Assembly: GCF_007859075.1 (NCBI RefSeq) | Contig: NZ_VOAK01000011.1 | Coordinates: forward strand, 1,054,001 to 1,118,000 | Direction of reading: 5' to 3' | Length of the DNA stretch: 64,000 nucleotides | Source: Gemmobacter aquaticus | GTDB lineage: Bacteria; Pseudomonadota; Alphaproteobacteria; Rhodobacterales; Rhodobacteraceae | Shown: positions 40,971 through 50,298 of the stretch, piece by piece | Numbering within the stretch: position 1 is the first letter of the stretch | Layout: the number at the start of each line of letters is the position of its first letter | Notes under the pieces: model-generated | The model's input: only the letters and a program-made list of their open reading frames with translations | Told to the model about the DNA's origin: nothing | The model's database searches: none | Made by a program: the position numbers and the translations under genes

Positions 40971-43109
40971 TCAGCTCCGGCATGCCCGCGCGGGGCCGGC
41001 CTTGGCGCTGCCGCCAAAACCCAGAAGGTCCACCGAAAAGCCGATATCGGTGGTCGGGCTCACACTAGTCGAGGTCGTGAACCGGCGCGAGAGGGAAAGA
41101 TCCATGCGTAGACACTCGTTGCGGAATTCGACCCCGATGGCCGCGCGGTTTGCGCGATCAGCCTCGACGTCATAGCGGGTCGAGGCCATCCCCGTCCAGT
41201 TTGGCGACAGAGCATAGCGGGCGTCAAAGTAAAGCTCCTGCGTATCGGTCGGCCGGTTCTCGGCTTCATCGGCCTGAACCCAGACATACGAGGACGACAG
41301 CCCATACTTCTCGCGGTCGATATCGAGCCGCATTTCGGCCTTGGTCAGCTCCATCTCGGAATCGACGAGTGCCCGACCGGTCGCAGAAAGGCCCTGTGGC
41401 AGGGTGATCTGCCCGCTCAGCAGCCAGTTTGAGTTGATGCCATCGAGGCCCGAGGCCGTGGTGAACTGCCCCTCGTCCTCGGTTCGGTAGACACGACCGG
41501 CGGCCATCGAGAGGCTCCATCCAGTCGGGTCGAACCGTGTCCAGACCATCCCGAGGTTCAGCCGTTTGCCTTCTTCACGCGCGTCATTGCCGGAAAACCG
41601 GCTAAGCGAGAACAGGTTGCCCTCGTCGAATTCGACCAGAGCACTGTCCTCATTTGGGATGTCGCCGTCCTCTGACGGTGCCAGCACGACCTGCACCACC
41701 GGCTCGATCACATGCGAGGCGCCGTCGGCGGTTGATCCGGTCCAGGGCCAGCGCAGCTCGGCCGCGACCGCGCCGGACAGCCGGGTCTGGTTGCCCTCGT
41801 AGATGATGTCCTGCTGGATCGAATAGATGTCCGCATTTCCCTCGGCAAAGAGAGATCCCACCACACCGGGTCCAAAGATCCAGTTTCGCCGCCAGTCAGC
41901 CCTGATCGTGATGCGCGCCATGTCGCGCCCCTCGGGCTGACCGTTGTCGTAGAAGGGAGATGTCGAGGTCCGCTCATGGGCGTGCGATTGCAGTCGCAAG
42001 CCCGCCTCGCCACCCAGCGGGCCGCCAGAGAAGCGCCGGTGCCATGTGAAATCGCCAATCAGCGTGGGCAGGGTCGCGTTGTCCTCAAGCTCGCCGCCGA
42101 CGTCCCGGATCGAATAGTAGTGCACGATCCGGCCCGAGATGTACTCGTTGCGCCGGGTGCGGCTGATCTCGAGCCGGCTGTCGATCCGGTCGGTATCAGA
42201 GATGTCATAGTCCAGCAGATACCCCGGATCGCTGACCGTCATGCCATTGAAGGCCAGCAGGAAGTCATCGGGCAGACGGAACTCACCCATGGCCTGCAGA
42301 TAGCCGCGCTGCTCATCGGGCAGGATTTCATCGTAGGACAGGGCGCCGTTCAGCTCGACCCACCCGCTCTGGAACGCCTCACGGTAGCGAAGGTCCAGCG
42401 TGCGGCCGTTCTTGGTGGACAGGAACGGGGCCAGCGTGATGTCCCTGCTGGGCCCCAGAGGGATGAAGTAGGGCAGCGTGATGCCCGCCCCGAGCTGCGA
42501 ATTATTCCGGAAGTCGGGCGCCAGAAAGCCCCGCGCGCGTTGCAGCGTCGGGTCCGGCAGGCGCAACCGGGGCAGCCAGGCCACGGGAACGCCAACAAAC
42601 CGCAGTTGCGCGTCGTCGAACCACAGCTGTTGGGCGACCTGATCGTGCACCACCCGACTTGCGCGCACCTCCCACAGCGGCGTGGGGGCGACGGTGCAGA
42701 CCTGGCACGACGAGGCAACCGTATCCGTCAACTCGGTGTACCGCCCCTGTGTGCGAAACATCTGTCGCGCAGCGATCTGCATCTGACGATCCAGCACCAC
42801 CCGTGCAGAGGTCAGAAGTCCCTCGGACAGATCGGTCGAAAGCTCTGCCGCGTCGGCAGTGACGATATTGCCCTTGGCATCGACCACCGTCAGCGGTCCG
42901 GTAATGCTGAGGTGATCAGCGTCGCGATCATAGGTCACTGCCTTGGCGCGCACGATTTGTCCCCGATAGCGCATTTCGACCCCGCCTTCGGCCTGAAGCA
43001 CGGAATCGCCGGTGACCATGACCCGGTCGGCCTGCAAGGTCGCCAGATCCTGCGCGTTGACCGGCAGGGCAGTCAGCGCCAGAAGCGCGAGAAGTGGTAG
43101 CCTGCGCAT
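40971..43109 (-). CDS. lptD: LPS-assembly outer-membrane protein LptD
   Basis: Outer-membrane beta-barrel that with LptE inserts lipopolysaccharide in the outer leaflet. 712 residues: signal peptide ending PVNAQ, a periplasmic OstA/LptA-like beta-jellyroll (about 25-115), then a large barrel domain (about 190-712). Four cysteines are visible, C135 and C138 (SCQVC) and C666 and C710, a two-plus-two N/C arrangement that would allow the interdomain disulfides known in LptD. Start overlaps the lptG stop by one base (TGATG). Confidence 0.94.
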   Translation of the reverse strand: MRRLPLLALLALTALPVNAQDLATLQADRVMVTGDSVLQAEGGVEMRYRGQIVRAKAVTYDRDADHLSITGPLTVVDAKGNIVTADAAELSTDLSEGLLTSARVVLDRQMQIAARQMFRTQGRYTELTDTVASSCQVCTVAPTPLWEVRASRVVHDQVAQQLWFDDAQLRFVGVPVAWLPRLRLPDPTLQRARGFLAPDFRNNSQLGAGITLPYFIPLGPSRDITLAPFLSTKNGRTLDLRYREAFQSGWVELNGALSYDEILPDEQRGYLQAMGEFRLPDDFLLAFNGMTVSDPGYLLDYDISDTDRIDSRLEISRTRRNEYISGRIVHYYSIRDVGGELEDNATLPTLIGDFTWHRRFSGGPLGGEAGLRLQSHAHERTSTSPFYDNGQPEGRDMARITIRADWRRNWIFGPGVVGSLFAEGNADIYSIQQDIIYEGNQTRLSGAVAAELRWPWTGSTADGASHVIEPVVQVVLAPSEDGDIPNEDSALVEFDEGNLFSLSRFSGNDAREEGKRLNLGMVWTRFDPTGWSLSMAAGRVYRTEDEGQFTTASGLDGINSNWLLSGQITLPQGLSATGRALVDSEMELTKAEMRLDIDREKYGLSSSYVWVQADEAENRPTDTQELYFDARYALSPNWTGMASTRYDVEADRANRAAIGVEFRNECLRMDLSLSRRFTTSTSVSPTTDIGFSVDLLGFGGSAKAGPARACRS

Positions 43110-44203
43110 CAGCCGTCCTCCAGATGCAGCAGAAGGCCAAGCGCAAAGAGCGTGGCAGCAAGCGGGGGTGCCCAGGCGGCGACCATGACCGGAACCTGTC
43201 CGGTTTCGCCAAGGACCTGACCAAAGTTGCGCAGGAAAAAGATCCCAAAGCCGCAGAGCAGCGCGATCAGCACGTTCAGCCCGGTGCGGCCAAAGCGGAT
43301 GTGCCGCATGGTGAACCCGGCCGCAATCAGGACCATCGCACTCATCAACAACGGTAGCGCCAGTTGCATCTGGAACCAGACCTGATGGCTGCGCGCGGCG
43401 AAACCGGCACGCTCCAGGCTCTGAATGTAGCGCGGAAGTTCCCACACCGGGATGGCAGAGGGGCGGCCGAAACTGTCGCGGATCGCGGCAGCCGTCAGGT
43501 CAGAGGCAATGCTGGTCCGTTCAAGCGTGCGCGCCCCCACCTCGGGGTTCTGCTGGTCAAGCGGCCAGATCTTTACCGTTTCAAGATCCCATGCGCCGGG
43601 AACAAGGCGCGCGGTCTCGGCCTCTACACGTTCACGCGGAAGGCCGTTTTCGTCGAAGCTCAGAAAGGTCACGCCAAAGAGGACAGTGCCGTCGCCATTG
43701 GCGCGAACGGCGTGGACGACGGTCTGCAACCCGTCGCCACCCTGACGCAGCCATAGCCCGCTTTCCGACACCGACAGCACCCGCTCGGCCCCCTGTGCAT
43801 ACCCCGCATAGCGCGTTTCATACGCCTTGGAGGTGGCAGCAGCCAGCGGGTTCAGCACGGCAACCGCAAGTGAGCCGATCAGCAGTGAGACGATGACGGG
43901 CGCAAGCAGGAACCTGAGCCCCGACCGCCCGGCCGCGCGCACGACGACGAGTTCGGACGAGCGCGAAAAGCCCAGAAACATCGCAATCGCCGAAAGGATC
44001 ATGATCAGCGGCAGGATATTGTAGAGGCTGTCCGGCACATTCAGCGCCGAAAGCTCGGCCGCCTGCAACAGACCAACGCCATGCTTCGAGAGGCGGCGCA
44101 ACTGATCAAGCATGTCGATCAGCATCAGGATGCCAAAGAAGATCCCGGCAACCCGCAGGAACATCCAGGCAAAGCGGCGCGCGACGTAAAGGCTGAGCGT
44201 CAT
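43109..44203 (-). CDS. lptG: LPS export ABC transporter permease LptG
   Basis: Inner-membrane subunit of the LptB2FG complex that extracts LPS for transport to LptD. 364 residues, with N- and C-terminal pairs/triples of membrane helices flanking a periplasmic beta-jellyroll (about 135-270), the YjgP/YjgQ layout. ATG 44203 overlaps the lptF stop by four bases (ATGA) and the end overlaps lptD by one base. A longer frame to 44257 is rejected because it runs into lptF. Confidence 0.94.
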   Translation of the reverse strand: MTLSLYVARRFAWMFLRVAGIFFGILMLIDMLDQLRRLSKHGVGLLQAAELSALNVPDSLYNILPLIMILSAIAMFLGFSRSSELVVVRAAGRSGLRFLLAPVIVSLLIGSLAVAVLNPLAAATSKAYETRYAGYAQGAERVLSVSESGLWLRQGGDGLQTVVHAVRANGDGTVLFGVTFLSFDENGLPRERVEAETARLVPGAWDLETVKIWPLDQQNPEVGARTLERTSIASDLTAAAIRDSFGRPSAIPVWELPRYIQSLERAGFAARSHQVWFQMQLALPLLMSAMVLIAAGFTMRHIRFGRTGLNVLIALLCGFGIFFLRNFGQVLGETGQVPVMVAAWAPPLAATLFALGLLLHLEDG

Positions 44204-45339
44204 GTCGCGGCCCCCGGCGTCTGGCGAGGCAGGCGTCTTGGACGCTGAGAGAGCCACAAGAGCAGGGCCGCGATCCCGACGCCGACGACCGGCGCGACAT
44301 AGACAAGCGGCCAGGAGGTGTCGCTACGCAGGCTCGCCCCCGATGCCCAGGTGTGGATCATCTGCACCACGATCAGCAGCAGGACAGAAACCCCCATCTG
44401 GCGCCAGAGCCCGAACCGCGAAAAGCCGCCCAGCAGAAGGGCCGAAAAGCCGAGTAGCGCGGCCGCTGTGGCAAGGAACGGCATGGCAAAGCGCGTGTGC
44501 CCCTCGGACAGAAGCGCGGCCCGATTCTCGCCGGTTTCGCGCAGCAATGCGGGCGTCGCGGAAAGAAGCTCTGCCGTCGACAACTCGTCGATACTGCGAC
44601 CGGGAAGCGAGCCGCTGTCGATCAGCGCCGACAGGTCATAGGTCAGATCGCTGAACCGTGTCACCGACAGGCGCCCGACCCGCGTCAGGTCCTGTACCAT
44701 GCCGTCGAACATGATCAGTTTGGGCGCATCCGGCCCGCCATCGGTACCCCCGCGCGAGAGAAGGGCGCGACTGGCGGTGTAGATACGCCGCACATCAGGA
44801 TTGCGCTCATCCGAGATGAAGACGTCCTCAAGCTCACCACGGTCGGTCACCTCGGCAATGTAGAGGGTGATCCCGTCGGTCGGGTGCATGAACTTGCCGT
44901 CGGTCAGGTAGCGGGCGGTGACATTCTCTGAAATCTCTGCCGAGCGCGTTGCAAGCAGGGACCGGCTGGCCGGCACGAGGAAATGCATCAGCGCCATCAT
45001 CATCAGCGCGACACAAAGACCAAAGATCAGGACAGGGCGCGCCAGGCGGAACGATGAAAACCCGGTGGCCTGCATGACAACCAGCTCACTGTCGCCCATC
45101 AGGCGGTTGACAGTATAAACCGTCGCTGCAAAGGCCGATATCGGCAAGACCAGCCGGATGACATTCGGCAGGGTCAGCAGAGAAAACTCAAGGAAAACCA
45201 ATGCGGTCTGGCCATCGCTGATCAGCTCGTCGAACAGGCCTACCGCCCGGTTCACCCAGTAGATCGCCACCAGAACCAGAGAGAAGAACCCGAACAGCGC
45301 AAGCAATTGCGACAGCAGATATCTGTCGAATCTCGACAC
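44200..45339 (-). CDS. lptF: LPS export ABC transporter permease LptF
   Basis: Partner permease of LptG. 379 residues with the same plan: N-terminal helices (LLSQLLALFGFFSLVLVAIYW), a periplasmic jellyroll (about 130-270) and C-terminal helices. First gene of the tightly packed lptF-lptG-lptD-surA-pdxA-rsmA operon. Its ATG lies in a 157-base divergent region shared with pepA. Confidence 0.94.
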   Translation of the reverse strand: MSRFDRYLLSQLLALFGFFSLVLVAIYWVNRAVGLFDELISDGQTALVFLEFSLLTLPNVIRLVLPISAFAATVYTVNRLMGDSELVVMQATGFSSFRLARPVLIFGLCVALMMMALMHFLVPASRSLLATRSAEISENVTARYLTDGKFMHPTDGITLYIAEVTDRGELEDVFISDERNPDVRRIYTASRALLSRGGTDGGPDAPKLIMFDGMVQDLTRVGRLSVTRFSDLTYDLSALIDSGSLPGRSIDELSTAELLSATPALLRETGENRAALLSEGHTRFAMPFLATAAALLGFSALLLGGFSRFGLWRQMGVSVLLLIVVQMIHTWASGASLRSDTSWPLVYVAPVVGVGIAALLLWLSQRPRRLPRQTPGAAT

Positions 45340-45496
45340 GCCGACCTCTTATCCCTTCCGATGCTTCACGCCCGACGGCTGGACGCTATCGCAATTCGCA
45401 GGCGGGGAAAACTGCTATCTGGTCAAGCGGCGGTGCAGCCGTTAGCCTCCCGGCGAAAGCCCGCCAAAGCGGGCACGCAAACAGCCGGAGGTTCGC

Positions 45497-46966
45497 ATGT
45501 CCCATCCCGTTCCGATCCAGTTCCAGCCCGTCGATGCCGAGGGCCTCGCCGGGGTCGTGGGGCGCATCGCGGTCATCGTCGACGAGGCCGGCAAGCCCGG
45601 ACCGGCGGCACGACGGCTGGACAAGCTGATGCGCGGCGCGCTGGCGCGGTTTCTGGGCTCGGACGCCTTTGGCAAGCTGAAATCCGGCGAAAGTGCCGAT
45701 CTGGGCTGGCCCGCCGGTCTTGCGGCCGAGGCGGTGCAGGTCGTCAAGCTTGACCGCAAGGCCGATGCGGTGCAGGCCCGCAAGGCCGGGGCGGCCATCG
45801 GCAAGGCGCTGTCGAAAGCAGGGACGCTTGTGATTGCCGAGAACGTCAAGCTCGCGGCAGAGCTGTCGTTCGGTCTTGCGCTGCGCGCCTACGACTTTTC
45901 CCCGCACAAGACGGGTGACAAGACGGTTCCCGGCCCCGTGACGCTGATGGTGACGAACCCAGAAGCAACGGCCGCCGATGCCGCACCGCTTGCCGCATTG
46001 GCCGAGGGCGTCTTCTTCACCCGCGATCTGGTGAATGAGCCCGCGAACGTGCTGACCACCTATGATTTCGCCGCGCGTCTTGCCGCGATGCAGGAGATCG
46101 GCCTGGATGTCGAGATCCTTGAGGAGGAAGAGCTGACCAAGCTCGGCATGGGCGCGCTTCTGGGCGTGGGGCAGGGGTCCGAGAGCCCGTCCAAGGTCGT
46201 CGTCATGCAATGGAACGGCGGCAAGAAGGGTGAGGCACCGCTTGCGCTGATCGGCAAGGGCGTGGTTTTCGATACCGGTGGCATCTCTCTCAAGCCCGCA
46301 GCCGGGATGGAAGAGATGACGATGGACATGGGCGGGGCGGGCACCGTGGCGGGTGTGATGCGCACGCTCGCCCTGCGCAAGGCAAAAGCCAATGTCGTGG
46401 GTCTGGTCGGACTGGTCGAGAATATGCCCTCGGGCCGCGCGCAAAGGCCCGGCGATGTGGTGCGCACCATGAAGGGTGACACGGTCGAGGTGATCAACAC
46501 CGATGCCGAAGGCCGCCTCGTTCTGGCCGATGTGATGTGGTATGCGCAGAACCGGTTCAAACCGGCAGGCATAATCGATCTTGCCACGCTGACCGGCGCC
46601 ATCATCATCGCGCTCGGCCACGAGAATACCGGCGTCTTTTCCAATGACGATGCGTTCTGCGAGCAATTCATGCGCGCGGCCCGCGCCGAGGGCGAAGGCG
46701 CGTGGCGGATGCCCATGGGCGAGGCCTATGATGCCAAGCTGAAGTCCCGCGTGGCAGACATGATGAACGTGGGCGGGCGCGAGGGCGGCTCGATCACCGC
46801 CGCGCAGTTCCTTCTGCGCTTCGTGCAGGACGGAATGCCGTGGATCCACCTCGATATCGCGGGCACGGCGGCGCTGAAGGCTGACAGCACGCTGAGCCCA
46901 AAGGGCGCGACCGGCTGGGGCGTGATCTCGCTTGACCGTATGATCCGCGACCGGTTCGAGAGCTGA
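45497..46966 (+). CDS. pepA: Leucyl aminopeptidase (M17 family)
   Basis: Cytosolic dizinc aminopeptidase that trims N-terminal residues from peptides; in enterobacteria PepA also binds DNA. 489 residues: N-terminal macro-like domain (about 1-160) and catalytic C-terminal domain with GKGVVFDTGGISLKP near residue 253 and the signature NTDAEGRLVLAD near 334 with metal aspartate/glutamate. ATG 45497 has GGAGG 5 bases upstream. holC starts 12 bases after its stop, a very common arrangement in Gram-negative bacteria. Confidence 0.96.
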   Translation: MSHPVPIQFQPVDAEGLAGVVGRIAVIVDEAGKPGPAARRLDKLMRGALARFLGSDAFGKLKSGESADLGWPAGLAAEAVQVVKLDRKADAVQARKAGAAIGKALSKAGTLVIAENVKLAAELSFGLALRAYDFSPHKTGDKTVPGPVTLMVTNPEATAADAAPLAALAEGVFFTRDLVNEPANVLTTYDFAARLAAMQEIGLDVEILEEEELTKLGMGALLGVGQGSESPSKVVVMQWNGGKKGEAPLALIGKGVVFDTGGISLKPAAGMEEMTMDMGGAGTVAGVMRTLALRKAKANVVGLVGLVENMPSGRAQRPGDVVRTMKGDTVEVINTDAEGRLVLADVMWYAQNRFKPAGIIDLATLTGAIIIALGHENTGVFSNDDAFCEQFMRAARAEGEGAWRMPMGEAYDAKLKSRVADMMNVGGREGGSITAAQFLLRFVQDGMPWIHLDIAGTAALKADSTLSPKGATGWGVISLDRMIRDRFES

Positions 46967-46978
46967 TCGCAACAGGCG

Positions 46979-47446
46979 ATGCCAGTTCTCTTTTACCACA
47001 TCACCCGGTCCTCGGTGGAAGAGACCGCGCGCGCCTTGATGGAGCGCGCGCTCCAGCAGGGCTGGCGTGTCATGGTACGCGGCACGGACCCGCAATCTCT
47101 GGACCGGTTGGACCAATGGCTGTGGCTGAACCCTGAGGACGGGTTTCTGCCGCACGGCCTTTCGGGCGGCCCGCAGGATGCCGACCAGCCGGTGCTTCTG
47201 GGCACCGGCGCGATCGCCAATAACGCAAAGGCGCTGATGCTCATCGACGGTGCCACTGCCGATGCCGTCGAGGCGTCGGCACTTGAACGGGTCTGGGTGC
47301 TGTTTGACGGCAATGACGACAGCGCCCTCGCCACCGCCCGCAACCACTGGAAGGCTGTCGTGGCTTCGGGGCAGGCGGCGCAATACTGGTCGGAAGAGGG
47401 CGGCCGTTGGGAGAAGAAGGCCGAGAAACTGCCCGACAGCGCCTAG
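46979..47446 (+). CDS. holC: DNA polymerase III subunit chi
   Basis: Chi subunit links the clamp loader to single-stranded DNA-binding protein. 155 residues, the usual length; YHITRSSVEETARALMERALQQGWRV at the N terminus and LWLNPEDGFLPHGL centrally are characteristic. Co-transcribed with pepA. Its last four bases overlap the convergent retropepsin stop codon. Confidence 0.92.
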   Translation: MPVLFYHITRSSVEETARALMERALQQGWRVMVRGTDPQSLDRLDQWLWLNPEDGFLPHGLSGGPQDADQPVLLGTGAIANNAKALMLIDGATADAVEASALERVWVLFDGNDDSALATARNHWKAVVASGQAAQYWSEEGGRWEKKAEKLPDSA

Positions 47447-48018
47447 CGCAGGGTCAGGATCATCCGGTCGCCATCGATCTCGAGCCGCCAGTGGCGCAGG
47501 AAATCCATGCCGAGCAGCGAGACCTGCATTGCGCCATCGGTCACATAAGCGGGCAGGCGGCTATCAGAGACCTCGCCCAGCCGAACATCCGAGAGCGTCA
47601 CGCGGGCAATGCGGACGATGCCATTGGCGGTGCTCGCCTCTCCGATCCAGCTGAGCCCGTCGGTACGGATACCAAGCCGCTTGGCATCATCGGCACTGAG
47701 CACGACATTCGACGCACCGGTATCGACCAGAAAACGGACCTTCGTGCCCTGGACGAGCAGCGTCAGATAAAAGTGCCCGTCGCCTGACCGGCGAACCTCG
47801 ATCCGGTCTCCTTCGGCGTTCTGGAAGGGCAGTATCTGCGGGCGGATGTCAGACCACAGGCCATAACCCGCGATGAGACCCACAAAGATCATGCCCCAGG
47901 CTGCGGCCATGCGGAGCCCACGCCCGATGCTGCCCCGGAATTCAACCAGCATCCAGCCACTGATTGCCACCAGAAGCACCAACAGATAGACCAGACGCGG
48001 GAACATATCTTCCGACAT
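47443..48018 (-). CDS. TIGR02281-type membrane-anchored retropepsin-like aspartic protease
   Basis: 191 residues: two N-terminal hydrophobic segments (about 7-22 and 35-52) followed by a single retropepsin-like domain. The catalytic motif is VDTGASNVVLS near residue 97, and the C-terminal LLGMDFL near 170 matches the family. Such proteins act as dimers in clan AA; the substrate is unknown. Start ATG 48018 sits only just after GGGA, and ATG 48006 is an alternative. It converges on holC with a four-base overlap. Confidence 0.85.
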   Translation of the reverse strand: MSEDMFPRLVYLLVLLVAISGWMLVEFRGSIGRGLRMAAAWGMIFVGLIAGYGLWSDIRPQILPFQNAEGDRIEVRRSGDGHFYLTLLVQGTKVRFLVDTGASNVVLSADDAKRLGIRTDGLSWIGEASTANGIVRIARVTLSDVRLGEVSDSRLPAYVTDGAMQVSLLGMDFLRHWRLEIDGDRMILTLR

Positions 48019-48232
48019 TCCCAAGAGCTAGGCATTGCCCCGGCGCCGCGCAAGGAAAACCGCGCCCCATATTGCGCGATCACGGGCTTGCAATCCGCCA
48101 GGGCAGGCTGTAAGGGACGCGCACTTCACAGGCGAGGCTTGGGCCCTCGGGGGAGAAATCCCTGAACGGTCCGCCGGTTGGGAGAGATCCCTCAAGGCTT
48201 CGCCGAGGCGCAAACCGGAAAAGGATATGGAC

Positions 48233-48991
48233 ATGGCGCTCCCCGAATTCTCCATGCGTCAGCTGCTTGAAGCTGGCGTTCACTACGGCCACCAGACCGC
48301 TCGCTGGAATCCCCGCATGGCGGAGTACATCTACGGCGACCGTAACGGCATTCACATTCTCGACCTGACGCAGACTGTTCCGATGCTGGATCAGGCGCTG
48401 AAAGTCGTGCGCGACACCGTCGCCAAGGGCGGCCGCATCCTGTTCGTCGGCACCAAGCGTCAGGCCCAGAAGCCGATCGCCGAAGCCGCCGAGAAATGCG
48501 CGCAGTACTACATGAACCACCGCTGGCTCGGTGGCACGCTGACCAACTGGAAAACCGTTTCCCAGTCGATTCAGCGTCTGAAGCAGTTCGACGAACTGCT
48601 GGCTTCGGGCGCCGAAGGCCTGACCAAGAAAGAACGCCTGAACATGGAACGCGAGCAGGCCAAGCTTCAGGCCTCGCTGGGCGGCATCCGTGAAATGGGC
48701 GGCGTGCCGGATCTGCTGTTCGTGATCGACGTGGGCAAGGAAGACCTCGCCCTGCTGGAAGCCAAGAAGCTTGGCATCCCGGTCGTCGGCATCGTCGACA
48801 CCAACTGCTCGCCCAAGGGCGTGGACTACGTGATCCCGGGCAACGACGACGCGGCCCGCGCCATCGCGCTTTACTGCGACCTCGTGGCTCGCGCCGCTCT
48901 GGACGGCATGTCGGCGCAGCTTGGCGCCGCTGGTGTTGACCTCGGCGCGCTGGAAGAGGCTCCCGCAGAGGAAGCTGCTTCCGAGGCCTGA
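48233..48991 (+). CDS. rpsB: 30S ribosomal protein S2
   Basis: Small-subunit protein at the head/body junction. 252 residues; [22 protein letters not shown] and the [12 protein letters not shown] motif near residue 97 are diagnostic, and the acidic Ala/Glu-rich tail is common in this group. Of two close ATGs, 48233 is chosen because AAGGA lies 7 bases upstream; 48227 sits almost on that sequence. Followed by tsf after a 90-base gap with a weak hairpin, the usual rpsB-tsf operon. Confidence 0.98.
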   Translation: MALPEFSMRQLLEAGVHYGHQTARWNPRMAEYIYGDRNGIHILDLTQTVPMLDQALKVVRDTVAKGGRILFVGTKRQAQKPIAEAAEKCAQYYMNHRWLGGTLTNWKTVSQSIQRLKQFDELLASGAEGLTKKERLNMEREQAKLQASLGGIREMGGVPDLLFVIDVGKEDLALLEAKKLGIPVVGIVDTNCSPKGVDYVIPGNDDAARAIALYCDLVARAALDGMSAQLGAAGVDLGALEEAPAEEAASEA

Positions 48992-49081
48992 TCGCACGGC
49001 AGGCCCCTTCGGGCCCCGTCGCAAATGCGTTACCCGGCGGGCGTAGAGCCTGCCGGGATCATCCGTTCTGGGAGAAGAAAC

Positions 49082-49978
49082 ATGACAATCACCGCAGCTA
49101 TGGTGAAGGAACTGCGCGAGTCGACCGGCGCAGGCATGATGGACGCCAAAAAGGCGCTGACCGAAGTGAATGGCGACATGGAAGCCGCCGTTGACTGGCT
49201 GCGCACCAAGGGCCTCGCAAAAGCCGCCAAGAAGGCTGATCGCGTTGCCGCCGAAGGTCTGGTCGGTGTGGCCGTGGCCGGTGGCAAAGGCGTCGCCGTC
49301 GAAGTGAACTCGGAAACCGACTTTGTCGGCAAGAACGCCGATTTCCAGAATCTGGTGCGTGACATCACCAAGGTCGCACTTGGCGTGGGCGATGTTGCCG
49401 CGCTGAAGGGCGCTTCGGTGAACGGCAAGACCGTTGAGGCTGCGCTGACCGACGCCATCGCCACCATCGGCGAAAACATGACCCTGCGTCGCATGGCCTC
49501 GGTCGAGGGTGACTCGGTTGCGGCCTACATTCACACCGCCGCTGCCGATGGTCTGGGCCGCATTGGCGTGCTGGTCGCGCTGAAAGGTGCCGACAACGGC
49601 ATCGGCAAGCAGATCGCCATGCACATCGCCGCTACCGCACCGGTTTCGCTGTCGGAATCCGACATGGACCCGACCGTGGTTGAGCGTGAGCTGGCTGTGC
49701 AGACCGCCAAGGCGCTGGAAGAAAACGCCGCCTCGGCCAAGCCCAAGCCTGAAGCCGTGATCCAGAACAACATCATCCCGGGCCGGATGAAGAAGTTCTT
49801 CGAGGAATCGACGCTGCTGAACCAGAAATTCGTCATCAACCCCGACATCACCGTGGCCCAGGCTGCGAAAGATGCGGGTGTCGAGGTCGTCGGCTTTGTC
49901 CGCATGGCTGTTGGCGAAGGCATCGAGAAAGAGAAAGAGGATTTCGCCGCAGAAGTGGCCAAGGCCCTGCAGGGCTGA
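49082..49978 (+). CDS. tsf: Translation elongation factor Ts
   Basis: Guanine-nucleotide exchange factor for EF-Tu. 298 residues. The N-terminal TDVGFP-like motif region reads [18 protein letters not shown] (UBA-like), and [12 protein letters not shown] near residue 75 is the EF-Tu-interacting core motif. ATG 49082 has GGGAG 7 bases upstream. Transcription ends at a textbook terminator 24 bases after the stop. Confidence 0.98.
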   Translation: MTITAAMVKELRESTGAGMMDAKKALTEVNGDMEAAVDWLRTKGLAKAAKKADRVAAEGLVGVAVAGGKGVAVEVNSETDFVGKNADFQNLVRDITKVALGVGDVAALKGASVNGKTVEAALTDAIATIGENMTLRRMASVEGDSVAAYIHTAAADGLGRIGVLVALKGADNGIGKQIAMHIAATAPVSLSESDMDPTVVERELAVQTAKALEENAASAKPKPEAVIQNNIIPGRMKKFFEESTLLNQKFVINPDITVAQAAKDAGVEVVGFVRMAVGEGIEKEKEDFAAEVAKALQG

Positions 49979-50000
49979 AACCTGGCGAGCATGTTGCAGA

Positions 50001-50025
50001 AAGGCGGCCTTCGGGCCGCCTTTTT
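50001..50025 (+). terminator. Terminator of rpsB-tsf
   Basis: GGCGGCC, tetraloop TTCG, GGCCGCC, then TTTTT. A strong intrinsic terminator. Confidence 0.95.
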
Positions 50026-50059
50026 CGTGTCCGGGTGTCGGGCGTGGGGCAGGGCTCTG

Positions 50060-50097
50060 AAAAAAGAACGGTGCAGTGGGGGATCACTGCACCGTTC
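50060..50097 (-). terminator. Strong minus-strand terminator about 200 bases after the LuxR gene
   Basis: Perfect 13-bp inverted repeat GAACGGTGCAGTG/CACTGCACCGTTC (50066-50097) with a 6-base loop; on the minus strand it is followed by TTTTTT. It points away from the LuxR gene whose stop is at 50299, leaving a 200-base untranslated 3' region. That region (50098-50298) holds no gene I can establish; see the findings. Confidence 0.85.
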
Positions 50098-50298
50098 AAT
50101 GGTTTACGTGCATCCCGAGGAATAAGGATGCGACCATGTGCACCAAGGAGAGCGAGGGAAATTCTCGATCACTTGATCCGAACCCTTACGGGTGAGATCC
50201 GTCAGAATGGACGAACCGGAGGATGTTCCAAGCCGAAGCCACCACAGGAACAGCGGCAGATTCCCAGAAAAGTTGACGTAAGGGAAGTCAGGTTTTCC

